Below, piece by piece: positions 8,225-17,401 of a stretch of 47,500 nt of DNA. Under the pieces are notes generated by a model, which did no database searches, was not told the origin of the DNA, and saw nothing but the letters and a program-made list of their open reading frames with translations. The stretch comes from Prorocentrum cordatum (lineage: Eukaryota; Sar; Dinophyceae; Prorocentrales; Prorocentraceae). Positions within the stretch are counted from its first letter, which is position 1. Each line of letters begins with the position of its first letter. The stretch spans positions 1 through 47,500 of the forward strand of contig CAUYUJ010016305.1 of assembly GCA_963575745.1 (NCBI GenBank). Direction: 5' to 3'. The position numbers and the translations under genes are program-made.

Positions 8225-11176
8225 GAGGCCTACGTGAGGGGTCTCGTTTGTGCACTCAATGTGCAGGGCAAGTGGGCCGACGAGACTCAAATGCAAGCCA
8301 ACCTAGATTTGCTCGAGCTGAAGTGCTGGGGCTTAATTTGTATCTTAGAGGCGGATTTCAAGGGCTGCCTTCCAAACGATGGGCTACTACGCCTTGTTTT
8401 CAATGGCCACGCTTACTACCGCCATCACTCTGGCCCCGGGTGTAGGGCCATGGGCGTGCTTGTGCACAAATCTCTGAGAAAACGTGTGAAAGACATTGTC
8501 TGCGATTGGAGGTCTATCCGTGTTGATCTTCGTCCTGACTGTCTCGATGGATGCCACCATCATGCCAGATCCTTTCTCTTCTCTCATCTTGCCCATGATT
8601 TTTTCCATGATTCTCTAAACTGTGCCATCCAACTCGGTCGATCCCGCCCTGTGGGGTCTACTCTCTCCTGGTTGGGGGACATGAATGCCGATCAAGGTAA
8701 CGGAGACCAGAAATGCCGTTCGTGCTGCGAAGCCTGTTCATATCTCGATCTCCAATGGTGCCCTCTCAGGTTCCAAGAGACTTCCATGCAATTCACTAGG
8801 AAGCCCGATGGTGAGCAGGCGCTCTCTCAAGCCAACAGCACGATCGATCACATTGCTCTCGCCAGGAGTGATCTCTCTTTTGACTGTTTCGCCTGCTGGG
8901 CGGGCGTCCCTGGGGACCATGCCCTTATTGGCTGTGATGTCCTGGCCTTTCACCAGCAAGTTCGTAAGAGAAGACCTCTCCTATGGACTCCTACAAACAT
9001 TTTGGAGGTTAGGAAGATCGCCCAGGGTCTGTTTCCCGAATCAGCGGAACTTATTCGTCTAAATGACGAAGAACAGCCCGATTCTTGTGCGGTCAGGTAT
9101 CATGATCCAAGGGACCTCACCCTCTCCTTCGATTTCTGGGAAAACATGTTGGGCCAGGTTTATGAAGCGACTCAGGCTCTCCCAAGGAGTTTTAGGAGAT
9201 TTGCCGAAGAGCCATTTTGGGTCAAGAGTCTCAGGACACGGTTCAACTCCGAACTTAACGAAGCCACGAGGGTCGCCTTGGGTCAGCTCCTATTGAAAGC
9301 TCTCAAGATAACTAAACTTCAACGCGATTTGGCTCAGGTTGCGCTCGACGCCTCCCAAGGAAAACGGGTCTGGGCCTCCCGCAAGTCCCTTCTACCCATA
9401 TTGGGTTTCTGTGTAGATCAAGTCAAGATTTTTGAAGTGGATCGCTGTACCACACTGGTTGCTGAAGAATACAGCGAGAGGTGGGGGCTCTCAGAACCAG
9501 AGCGGCAGGAGGACATCGCCTGGCTTCGCTCTTTGGGTTTCTTCAACTTCTACAACGACCCCATCATTCCCTCCCTGCTGGAAGACGCGCTGGACAACAT
9601 CAAGGCCCCCCGAAAGATCGACGCAGAGTTCGCCTGTACGGCGGTAGTAAAAGCCTCGGGATGGTCCCAAAGGCTTACGGGGTGTATACAGGCCTGCTTA
9701 GGCGATCCCGAATTTTGGAACGACGTCACATTCGGGGGCCACTTGGGCAACAAGATCAAGGGCTTTGGAACCCCTTCCCAAACTAGAGTTGTCATTCCTC
9801 AGCCTGCAATTGCCAAGATTGGGCACGCATATGTGGCAAGGGCCATTCTGCCAGTTCTGGATTCATACACTGATTCCAAAGGTCTCAAGGGTCTGATTTT
9901 TGGGCTCAGCAAAGGTGGACAATTACAGGAACTTCACACGAGTGTCTATCACATTTTAGAATATGGCCGAGATCACTTTAACAAAGGAATGGTTGGGATT
10001 ACTGATATCAAAGCTCACCACGACCAGATTCGTTATGGATTAGTCCTGCGGAGTCTATTGGGACGAGGAGACCCTTTCTTCTTAGCAGTGGGTTGCATCA
10101 GGTTGCACAGGAACCCTCGAGTTTCCATCTCACTTTTGGACTCAAACACTGGGATTATCCAAAGAGACCGTGGGTTGATGCAAGGAGCTGGGACGGCATG
10201 CATTCTGGCGCGCGTTTCCGTAGAAGATTGTTTCGCCTCCACCCTGGAGAAAATCACCCATTCTTCCTTGGGAATCTCTATCCGTTGCGAGCAGTTGGGC
10301 TTCGATTTCAGGATTGCTCTTCTCAGCTGGTCAGATAATATCTTCGTGGTGGCGTCCTCAGAACAAGACCTAGCAACTCTGACCGCACTGGTAGAGTCGG
10401 AGCTCTGGAATGAACATCGACTCAAACTCAAAGACGATCGGGAAATCCTTCCGGCATACCCCTACTTCTTCCAAGGATACAAGTGGTCTGATCCCTTTGG
10501 GAAAACTTGGTCTGTAGTTCCGGAGGCCAAGGTGCTGGGTCCAATTCTCTCCGCCACTGGTTCATGTCACGAAGATGTCAAGCAGGGTATTTCACATATC
10601 AACAAAGCCTTTTGGGCTAACAGTAGGTTCTTGATTAACGAGCAGATTCCCATGTCTAAACGTCTCTCTAAACTTAACTGTATGGCGGGGGGGATTATCC
10701 GTTCCAGAGGTGCTGCCTGGGTCCCTTGTAAGACGACGGCGGATTTGATTACCAAGGCCCAGAATCAATGTATCAGGATCATGTTGAAGCTCAGAAGGCT
10801 CCCAGGGGAATCTCCCGAACAATTCAGTTTACGCAGAAATCGCAAAACCAAGGGGTTCAAAGTGGTCTCATGGGCCATTTTCCATTTGGACTCAGCTATT
10901 AGTTGGGTTTCACACATGCAAAGACATCCAGAAGATTTCTCGTCGAGGCTGTTTCAATATTGCAAGCACTGGGTTATTCAGAATCGCTCCTTTGACAACT
11001 TTGGTGGCAGCCGTACCCGCTCACGCTCGCATAGGGGGTGCGTTTTCAGGTATGACAAGGATGCCTGGACCACCTTATTTTCTCCTCAGGGCTCTCGGGA
11101 CAAAAAGTTTCGTTTGGGGCTTGCTCAAGAAATGCTTGATTGGGTTCGGCAACCGCTTCACATTCGCCTTCAGTAG
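8225..11176 (+). CDS. LINE ORF2: AP endonuclease + reverse transcriptase
   Basis: The N-terminal ~260 residues form an exonuclease-endonuclease-phosphatase domain, shown by WLGDMNAD (GD-N motif), STIDHIAL (DHI) and GDHALIGCDV (terminal DH). This nicks target DNA for target-primed reverse transcription. The reverse transcriptase follows from about 9780: motif A is GITDIKAHHDQI, motif B is RGLMQGAGTA, motif C is LLSWSDNIFVV, where the usual second Asp is Asn. A thumb-like region with Cys/His-poor basic helices follows. The ORF is open from the TGA at 8222-8224 and the first ATG is 8234. It ends at TAG 11174-11176, after which the same frame remains open to 12451. I am confident of the class, not of the clade. 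Confidence 0.85.
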   Translation, partial: EAYVRGLVCALNVQGKWADETQMQANLDLLELKCWGLICILEADFKGCLPNDGLLRLVFNGHAYYRHHSGPGCRAMGVLVHKSLRKRVKDIVCDWRSIRVDLRPDCLDGCHHHARSFLFSHLAHDFFHDSLNCAIQLGRSRPVGSTLSWLGDMNADQGNGDQKCRSCCEACSYLDLQWCPLRFQETSMQFTRKPDGEQALSQANSTIDHIALARSDLSFDCFACWAGVPGDHALIGCDVLAFHQQVRKRRPLLWTPTNILEVRKIAQGLFPESAELIRLNDEEQPDSCAVRYHDPRDLTLSFDFWENMLGQVYEATQALPRSFRRFAEEPFWVKSLRTRFNSELNEATRVALGQLLLKALKITKLQRDLAQVALDASQGKRVWASRKSLLPILGFCVDQVKIFEVDRCTTLVAEEYSERWGLSEPERQEDIAWLRSLGFFNFYNDPIIPSLLEDALDNIKAPRKIDAEFACTAVVKASGWSQRLTGCIQACLGDPEFWNDVTFGGHLGNKIKGFGTPSQTRVVIPQPAIAKIGHAYVARAILPVLDSYTDSKGLKGLIFGLSKGGQLQELHTSVYHILEYGRDHFNKGMVGITDIKAHHDQIRYGLVLRSLLGRGDPFFLAVGCIRLHRNPRVSISLLDSNTGIIQRDRGLMQGAGTACILARVSVEDCFASTLEKITHSSLGISIRCEQLGFDFRIALLSWSDNIFVVASSEQDLATLTALVESELWNEHRLKLKDDREILPAYPYFFQGYKWSDPFGKTWSVVPEAKVLGPILSATGSCHEDVKQGISHINKAFWANSRFLINEQIPMSKRLSKLNCMAGGIIRSRGAAWVPCKTTADLITKAQNQCIRIMLKLRRLPGESPEQFSLRRNRKTKGFKVVSWAIFHLDSAISWVSHMQRHPEDFSSRLFQYCKHWVIQNRSFDNFGGSRTRSRSHRGCVFRYDKDAWTTLFSPQGSRDKKFRLGLAQEMLDWVRQPLHIRLQ

Positions 11177-12451
11177 CCATCGGCTCTGTCTGGCGCAACC
11201 CAGACACACTTTTGCTATCGTACTGCGCCCAGCGGGGCTACCTTTACTTTCACCACGGACACCTGTTACTCTCAGGATCTGGATTTGATTGGGAATCAGA
11301 TTCAGCCGACTATCCCCCTTTTCTTTGGATTCGATCGCCACGCACTAGATCGCTGGGCTCGGGAGCGTCTGGTTAAGATGGAAGCGAAGCCCGTGCTTAC
11401 CTCGAATGAGAAGAAAGTCAAGCTGCAGAAGAAGCTCGAACAGAAAAAGGAGGACCAAGCAAGGACAGTCGAGTTCAAGAATCAGGGTCTCAAGGCCAAA
11501 GCATCCTCCAGTGCTGACCCTCGCGAAGCCAGGATACTCCCCACGCCGCCCCCAGCACCTGTGCACAGGGGAGACTCGGCGTCTCGGAGCCGTTCACCGA
11601 TTGCCAGAAAGATGCAGTACTCAGTTGGGTTCAAGAAACAGCTGCAGGGTGGCGGGTCGGGGTCGAAGCCCGAGTCGGATGATGCCTTACCAGAGACGCA
11701 GGACTACCGTGGGGAAACACCTGTCAAACCTGTGGGCGGCACTACCTGGGAAGTACCGTCTTCGGGATCACCAGACTCCAGGAGTTCCTCCTCTGGCTCT
11801 GAAGCGGAAGTCGACTCGCCTGACCGAAGGTCGCAGCCTGCCCCAAAGAGCTGGGAACAGGATAAGAAGCCTTGGATCAGTAAGTTGGGCCCTCCAGTGT
11901 TGAAGTCTCAGTTGGAGTACGATCACTCAGGATGCCAAATTTTCGCCCCAAAGGGCGGCACAGACCACACCAGCTCAAGGCGCTACATTATGGCTTTCGT
12001 TCCCCAGCTTACAGGTTTGAACACCTTCAAGGCAAAGGTAGGGGAACACTTCCAAATCATCACAGCTCGTGAGCTTACGCCTTTCATCATCGACAATCAA
12101 GGGCCACTGGTTTCAGACAGTATCCCAGTTTTGGGAGAGCACGGCTTTCTCACTACCAGGGACGTCACGAAGATTCTCTGGCACTTTGGGCTCAACACGT
12201 TTCGTTCCAAGGATATTCATTTGTTCAATGCGCGGTTTTATACCAAAGAAGCGTTCATTGGCCCAGAGGTCTGCCCTAAGAAGGAGAGGTTACAGGACAA
12301 ATCTCAGATCTTCGCTGGCAGCTGCATTGTTGCACTCCTCTACGTCAAGGACATGTTTGAAGATGTTGGAGATCTTATCACGGTGGAGTCTGGCAATAAC
12401 GGTGCTAATGTAAGGTGCCATCTGCTTTGCAAACCTCGTTTCCTGATGTGA
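11177..12451 (+). CDS. In-frame continuation of LINE ORF2 or separate ORF3
   Basis: After the TAG at 11174-11176 the same frame has no stop until TGA 12449-12451. First ATG in frame with a plausible protein start is at 11381 (MEAKPVLTSNEKK). The sequence has a Lys/Gln-rich coiled coil (KKLEQKKEDQ), a Ser/Pro/Arg-rich linker (SRSRSPIARK), and a globular C-terminal part from about 11860 (KPWISKLGPPVLKSQLEYD to CHLLCKPRF) that I do not recognise. Either the TAG (possibly CAG to TAG) truncates a longer ORF2 of about 1,400 residues, or this is a distinct downstream ORF. Confidence 0.55.
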   Translation, partial: PSALSGATQTHFCYRTAPSGATFTFTTDTCYSQDLDLIGNQIQPTIPLFFGFDRHALDRWARERLVKMEAKPVLTSNEKKVKLQKKLEQKKEDQARTVEFKNQGLKAKASSSADPREARILPTPPPAPVHRGDSASRSRSPIARKMQYSVGFKKQLQGGGSGSKPESDDALPETQDYRGETPVKPVGGTTWEVPSSGSPDSRSSSSGSEAEVDSPDRRSQPAPKSWEQDKKPWISKLGPPVLKSQLEYDHSGCQIFAPKGGTDHTSSRRYIMAFVPQLTGLNTFKAKVGEHFQIITARELTPFIIDNQGPLVSDSIPVLGEHGFLTTRDVTKILWHFGLNTFRSKDIHLFNARFYTKEAFIGPEVCPKKERLQDKSQIFAGSCIVALLYVKDMFEDVGDLITVESGNNGANVRCHLLCKPRFLM

Positions 12452-13231
12452 CCGAGACAGTTCAGAAGATGCAGCTAAAGTGCCTCTTCCCCTCGGGTCC
12501 TCAGCTCTCTTCTTGGTTCAACTCTGGATCAATCTGGGGTTACAAGGGCTTTCAGTGAGACCCCAGGTCATTTCTCTGAGGCAGGGATTAAGTTCTGCTT
12601 TCTTCAACACGTCCGTCAGGGCCAAAGTAGTGGGGTCGATTCTTGCTCTTCGCCCACAGCCTCGATGGAACTTTTCTTAACTTGGGATTGCTTCGCTCTT
12701 AGTTTGGTCCGTCACTTCAGTTCAAACGGGCTTGGATGGGATTGCTAATTTCATCACATTGTCAGGATTATGACTTTCGATTCAATCTGGGAATGCCTGG
12801 GATTACAAGTGTCTCAGGGTATTAGGCCTCCAGGCCATTTATCATGAGCTGGGACTGCATCATATTCTTCTCAATTCGGCTGACGGGGTTAAGTGGGGTT
12901 TCTTCTCACTCTTTTGCCCAGGGCCCCGAAGTTTCAAGTTTCAAGTTTCAAGTTTCAAGCTTCTTCTTGGGGTAGTTGGGCGATCAGTTTGCTTCTTCAC
13001 TTCAGTACAAATGGGTTTGGCCTGGGATTGTTAATTCCACTTCGCTGGCCAGGACGATGACTGCCGTCCGACCCCTGATAAAGTGCATCTCTTTTCTCTA
13101 TCTCTCCATCTTTTGAATCCACATCTTTCGGTTGTCCTGGTGTCCTGTTTGCTTCCTGTAGTCATTTTGGTTCAATTCGCTTTGCCCGTTCTGCTCCAAC
13201 CCCTTCTCAAGTTATCTGGGAACACACTCTC
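12452..13231. other. Non-coding part of the retroelement with internal repeats
   Basis: No convincing ORF. It contains (GTTTCAA)4 at 12931-12958, and two related ~75-bp segments near 12700-12775 and 12985-13065 that share CACTTCAGT-CAAA-GG, TGGGATTG-TAATT and AGGA-GATGACT words. Confidence 0.55.
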
Positions 13232-14101
13232 ATGCTTGCCCCTCAGAGGGTCGTCAGGCCATGGAATTCAAAGTCTCTCCAGTGCTGTATCTTCGAGGCG
13301 TGGGCATCCGTCTGCCCACGTGCACTGGCAATCGAAAGTTCCGAGATCGTTCCTGTAAATTCAGGATCATACAACCCACGGAAATGCGTCACACTCCATA
13401 TGTATGAGAAGGGGCGCGAATTCGAGATACCCCTCAGGCAGCTATGGAATCTCTTTGAGGAATTTTTCTCAAGCAAGGCATGCAAGGACCTTATTGGGAT
13501 CGTGGGAATTGCAGTACGCTCTATGTCTTTTGTACAGATTAAGACAATGTCATACAAGGGCGCAGTATTCTACGACAACCGCTGGTCAGATCCTGGGAAT
13601 TTCATCTACACTGTCTGGTGGAATATTTGGGGTCAAATGGCCAGGTATCTTCAAAGACGACAACCTACCAGTGCCTCGTCCAAGTCCATGGAGGAGCTTC
13701 GCTCAGTTGCTGGTCGTGTCACCGATGCACAGAGGATGGTCCGAGAGCGGTGGAACAGGGAACCCGACACTTCTCGATGGCTAGAGCTTATTGGAGATTT
13801 GATGGAGTTAGGGCTGGGAGCGGGGTATGTTGAACCAGATCAGTTCTGGAACATTATTCAGGGGATTTCTCCTATCATCTGCCCCATTCGGTCTATTTTG
13901 ACGTTTGCTGATCAACATGGGTCTTTTGCTAGGACCGGGAAAGACCGTCGCCTTTTTCGCGGCCCATGTGCACCTCACACTCGGAAGTTTGCCGTGGCAA
14001 TGTTTCACGGAATGCAAGTGCACAAATTTAATGTTACGGAATCTTCAGAGGTCTGGGTATCTTACCTAATTGCGGCCTCAGTGAACAGGCTCCAATACTA
14101 A
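13232..14101 (+). CDS. Unrecognised ORF in the LINE block
   Basis: A 289-codon ORF. The likely protein begins around 13250-13330 (FEAWASVCPRALAIESSEI) and reads as a folded protein: MYEKGREFEIPLRQLWNLFEEFF, YTVWWNIWGQMARYLQRR, then MEELRSVAGRVTDAQRMVRERW, ending SVNRLQY. No domain is recognised. Codon use and base composition match LINE ORF2 and not the GC-rich flanks, so it probably belongs to the same element or to another element inserted with it. The start is uncertain, because ATG 13232 lies before the better-looking part. Confidence 0.5.
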   Translation: MLAPQRVVRPWNSKSLQCCIFEAWASVCPRALAIESSEIVPVNSGSYNPRKCVTLHMYEKGREFEIPLRQLWNLFEEFFSSKACKDLIGIVGIAVRSMSFVQIKTMSYKGAVFYDNRWSDPGNFIYTVWWNIWGQMARYLQRRQPTSASSKSMEELRSVAGRVTDAQRMVRERWNREPDTSRWLELIGDLMELGLGAGYVEPDQFWNIIQGISPIICPIRSILTFADQHGSFARTGKDRRLFRGPCAPHTRKFAVAMFHGMQVHKFNVTESSEVWVSYLIAASVNRLQY

Positions 14102-14200
14102 TGGAGCGGGGGTATTTGACGCCCCACGGAATTTGCATTTGGGTCTGTATCGAGACCTCTTTGTGTTCTCCTCTCTCCTCCTTGCCTCCCACCTAGGGGA

Positions 14201-15076
14201 TTGGCTGACACCAGGAGATGTCACTTGTGCGATTCTATCTGGGACCCGCCTGGTCCATGCGATCTTAGGGACACCGTGGCTTCGCAACAATCCATCCTTC
14301 CTCAGGATGCCTACGTGTTCTGGGACTCGAGTCTGTTCTCCTCCCTTGGGGTTTGGGGGGGTGGCCCCCCTCCCCTTCCCTTGCCTCCTGTCGGCTCCTA
14401 CAGTCTCGGGCTCAAGCTTTCAGTATGCTACTTCCCAAGGCATCGGACCCTCACGTTATCTTTCAGGGGAAGCTTTGCAGGTCTAAACGCAAAGTCTGCT
14501 TCCTGTCTAAACAAGATCTTGAGGCACTCTCATACTGCTCTACGCTGCTATTCCAAAGGGTGGTCAAGTTGCCAGCTCGGTTTCTTGTACCATCGGACCT
14601 TGGTGGTCCTCATTTCACTTATGACTGGTGCAAAATCCCGCTTTTCACAGCTTGTCGGGACAGCGGCTTTAAGGGACTGTATGTCAACGTTCGGGGTCCC
14701 GACGAAAGGGTTCGGAGAGTTCCTTGGAAAGAACTGGCTGCTGGTCAGTAGCCGTTTCGCCTCAAATGCTGACGGGAACTCTCGTCCGAGACGGCTGGGA
14801 AACATCCACATCCATATCCAATTCCAGGGGATGGCCAAACGCAGCCTTCCAGTCAAGCTAGCCGCCAAGAAGCGTCTCAAGTGGACACACGGCTCAGGAG
14901 GAATGTGGAACTACTGTGAAGAGGAAAAAGTCTACACCAAAGTCTGGTATACGGAGTACTATGACACGTGGTTCGACCCCGAATCGGGCTGGCCTCACCC
15001 AGTGGTATGGTACCTATCTGATTACTGGTGGGACGGAGACTTCTTTGTGGAAAAGTGGCGCTGGAAGTACCCGTGA
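14201..15076 (+). pseudogene. Unrecognised frameshifted ORF in the LINE block
   Basis: Protein-like sequence alternates between two frames. The frame of 14353-14751 carries FSMLLPKASDP, CFLSKQDLEALSYCSTLLFQRVVKLP and FLVPSDLGGPHFTYDWCK, ending at TAG 14749-14751. The frame ending at 15076 then carries GMAKRSLPVKLAAKKRLKW and a Trp/Tyr-rich C-terminus with WYTEYYDTWFDPESGW and WYLSDYWWDGDFF. The earlier part of 14201-14340 is in that second frame. So one or two indels are likely. No domain is recognised. It shares composition with the preceding ORFs. Confidence 0.4.
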
Positions 15077-15780
15077 ATGCAATTCCTGGGACTCCGACAG
15101 ACTAAATCCCTTGGCGTCTGCGGTGCATGGGCCTGCGGCTTTTTGGAGGACTCTCAGTATCCCTCAATCTCCTATGCATGTTCTTCAACGTTGTTGGTTG
15201 GCAAAATACAAAAGGTTATAAACAGATCCATCTTGCGCCCTCCATACTTGTTTGAATTCAACCTTACTCCATTGGTCTTGATATGCCTGGGGTGGGTTGT
15301 CACGGTTGAGTTCTCACTCGGCTTTGACATTCCATTTTGTATGCCTCCGTATCTTCTGGGTTCATTGCGTGCTTGGGACATTCAGTTTCTATTTTAGACT
15401 TTCGTTCAGTACATATATCCGTCTTGGTTGCTACTTATGTTCAATGGGTTTCATGGGACTCAATGAAAGATTTCTTTACTTCTTGCTATTTCAGACCTTG
15501 GGACCATATGCCCCCAAGATTGGCTTCAAGAGCTACTCAAGCCACTCAAGATTGTTGATCAATTTGAGCATACTCCTTTATCTTGCATTACGTTTCTCAT
15601 TTTTCTCTTCTTCATTCAAAGCAAGAGAGACCTTGTGGTGGGATTCATTTGGGACATCGGACAATCTATCATTCATGATTTCTCTCAGTATCATGGGTTT
15701 CAATCCTGGGCTGGGCTTCACCTTTCTTCTGCTTCATCTTTCTACCGCCTCTCCTCCCGCCTCCCTCTTTCTCTACCGTA
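15077..15780. other. Probable 3' non-coding part of the retroelement
   Basis: AT-richer, T-rich sequence with words such as GGGTTTCA, CATGGGACTCAA and TTCTTTACTTC, similar in composition to the leader at 6560-6730. It ends where C/T-rich tracts start. No poly(A) or recognisable terminator was found. Confidence 0.4.
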
Positions 15781-16571
15781 CGCATTTGGCGTATTGGTGG
15801 CTTCTCAGGTTTGTGTTTTGGGAGAACCGACCTTTCAAGGCGCTTCATCATCATCATCATCATCTGTCACCTCCTGCTACCTTCTCTTGCTTTCCTTTCC
15901 TTTCCTCCCCCTCCTCCTCGTCGTTCATGCCTTTCTACCTGCCTCCTCCTCCTCCTCCTCCTCCTCATCCTCTCTCCCCCTCCTCCGCCTTATCCTCCTC
16001 ATCCTCATCCTCCTCCTCAGTCATGTGTTTTCCTGCGGCCCACGCGGCTGCTGCCCTGATGCGGTCTCTTGCCGCATCGCGGTGCTCAGAGAGCTCCAAC
16101 GCGAACGGCGCGGGGAGCAGTGGCAGAGGCAGATGAGGAGGAGGAGGAGGAGGTTGAGGAGGGAGGATGGGAAAAAGGAGACAGGAGAAGGGAGGAACGC
16201 GGTGCACCGTCTCTTCGAGACGAGGGCTCAACGCCACAGGATGGTTGGGCACTACTTGTTGTTTTAGGTTTACGTTGAGATATGTCCGAGGCCTTCACTC
16301 CACGCGGATTTGGCGCTTAACCACTGTCCTACGCCGAGCCCCTTCCCTCCAACAGCGATCCCCGATCCTTGATCCTCGATCCTCGGCCTCCCTCCTGGCT
16401 CCTCCTCCTCCTCCTCCTCCTGCTCCTCATCCTTCTCCCCCTCCTCATCCTCCTCGTCCTCGGCCTCGTCCTCCTCCCCCCCCTGCTCATCGTACTCCTC
16501 CCCTTCCTCCTCATCCCCATCCTCCTCCCCCCTGTCTGGAGGAGGCCTCCTTGGTGGTGTTGGCGACGGTT

Positions 16572-16607
<36 letters not shown>

Positions 16608-16985
16608 ATCTCCTGGAAGTTCGGCCAGGCGCGCTGGTTCGTGAGAGTCGGCGGTGTGCCGAGGGGCCAGGGGGAAGGATGGCACCCTGGGGGGCAGGGT
16701 GCAACTCCTCCTCCTCGTTATCCCCCTCCTCCTCCTCCTCCTCCTCCTCCTCCTCCTCCTCATCCTCATCCTCGTCATCCCCCTCCTCCGCTTCCTCCTC
16801 CTTCTCCTCCTCCTCCTCGTTTTCCTGTTCCTCCTCCTCTTCCTCATCCCACTCCCCCTCCTTCTCCCCCGACTCCTCCTGCCCCATGCCCATGCTCCTG
16901 CCCCTGCTCCTGCTCCTGCTCCTCCTCACCCCCTCCTCCTCCTATTCCTGCTCCTCCTCCCCCTCCTCCTCCGCCTGCCCCGCGC
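15781..16985. repeat. TCC/CTCCT tracts with a GGA patch and a C-run
   Basis: Pyrimidine repeats at about 15850-16020, 16385-16560 and 16690-16980 on the plus strand, a (TCA)n piece at 15845-15862, a purine patch at about 16125-16200 (opposite polarity), and an almost pure run of about 40 C near 16568-16607. The long Pro/Ser/Leu and Glu/Arg ORFs here on both strands are repeat by-products. A short unique piece at 16200-16380 shows no gene. Confidence 0.8.
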
Positions 16986-17335
16986 CGCTGCCCTTGATCG
17001 CACCTCTCACGCGGTTCGTGGCACCGTGGGGAGCTCCGCAGAAGGCACCAGTGGCAAGGCCCGTATGGCGGCCCCGCATTTGGGCGCACCCCTCACACGG
17101 TTTGCGGCCCCATGGGGGGCTCCACCGAATGCCCCAGTGGCAGGGTTCGCATGGTTGCACCGCATCTGGGCGCACCCCTCACACGGTTCGTGGCATCATG
17201 TGGGGTTCTACCTGAGTCGAGCGGCAGGGTTCGCATGGTGGCCCCGCCCCATTTGAGCGCGCCCCTCACACGGTTCGTGGCACATGGGGAGTTCCTTTTG
17301 CTTCGCCCCACCTGCCTTGCGGTGGTAGGATACTT
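16985..17335 (+). repeat. 86-bp tandem array (copy 2)
   Basis: Three to four units in the same orientation as the array at 78-975. They share the variant unit with GGTTCTACCTGAGTCGAG followed by CCCCGCCCCATTTG, present at 541-592 in copy 1, and a common 3' flank (AGTTCCTTTTGCTTCG here, AATTCCCTTTGTTTCG there). That makes them two copies of one composite repeat of different unit number. Confidence 0.8.
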
Positions 17336-17401
17336 TTAACATCTACCCAGGGTTATTTATCTGAACAGTTCTAGGCATTAGCCTTGCACACGCCATGCTA
17401 T

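Larger units (their letters stand above)
6560..15780 (+). mobile_element. LINE-type (APE-RT) non-LTR retroelement, degenerate
   Basis: This block is close to balanced base composition and stands out from GC-rich, GGA-rich flanks on both sides. In order it contains a 170-bp leader with repeated TCAATTTGGG-like words, ORF1 (6733-8224), ORF2 with apurinic endonuclease and reverse transcriptase domains (to 11176), an in-frame continuation to 12451, a non-coding stretch with internal repeats, and two further ORF regions (13232-14101, 14201-15076). The ends are estimated from composition only; no target-site duplication or poly(A) tail was found. The 3' part after 12.45 kb might belong to another element or gene. 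Several stops and frameshifts and the poly-T tract suggest an inactive copy. Confidence 0.65.

Noticed and set aside
16167-17256. Long Pro-, Ser-, Leu- and Glu-rich ORFs on both strands
   Set aside because: They arise from TCC/GGA triplet repeats, which lack stops in every frame.
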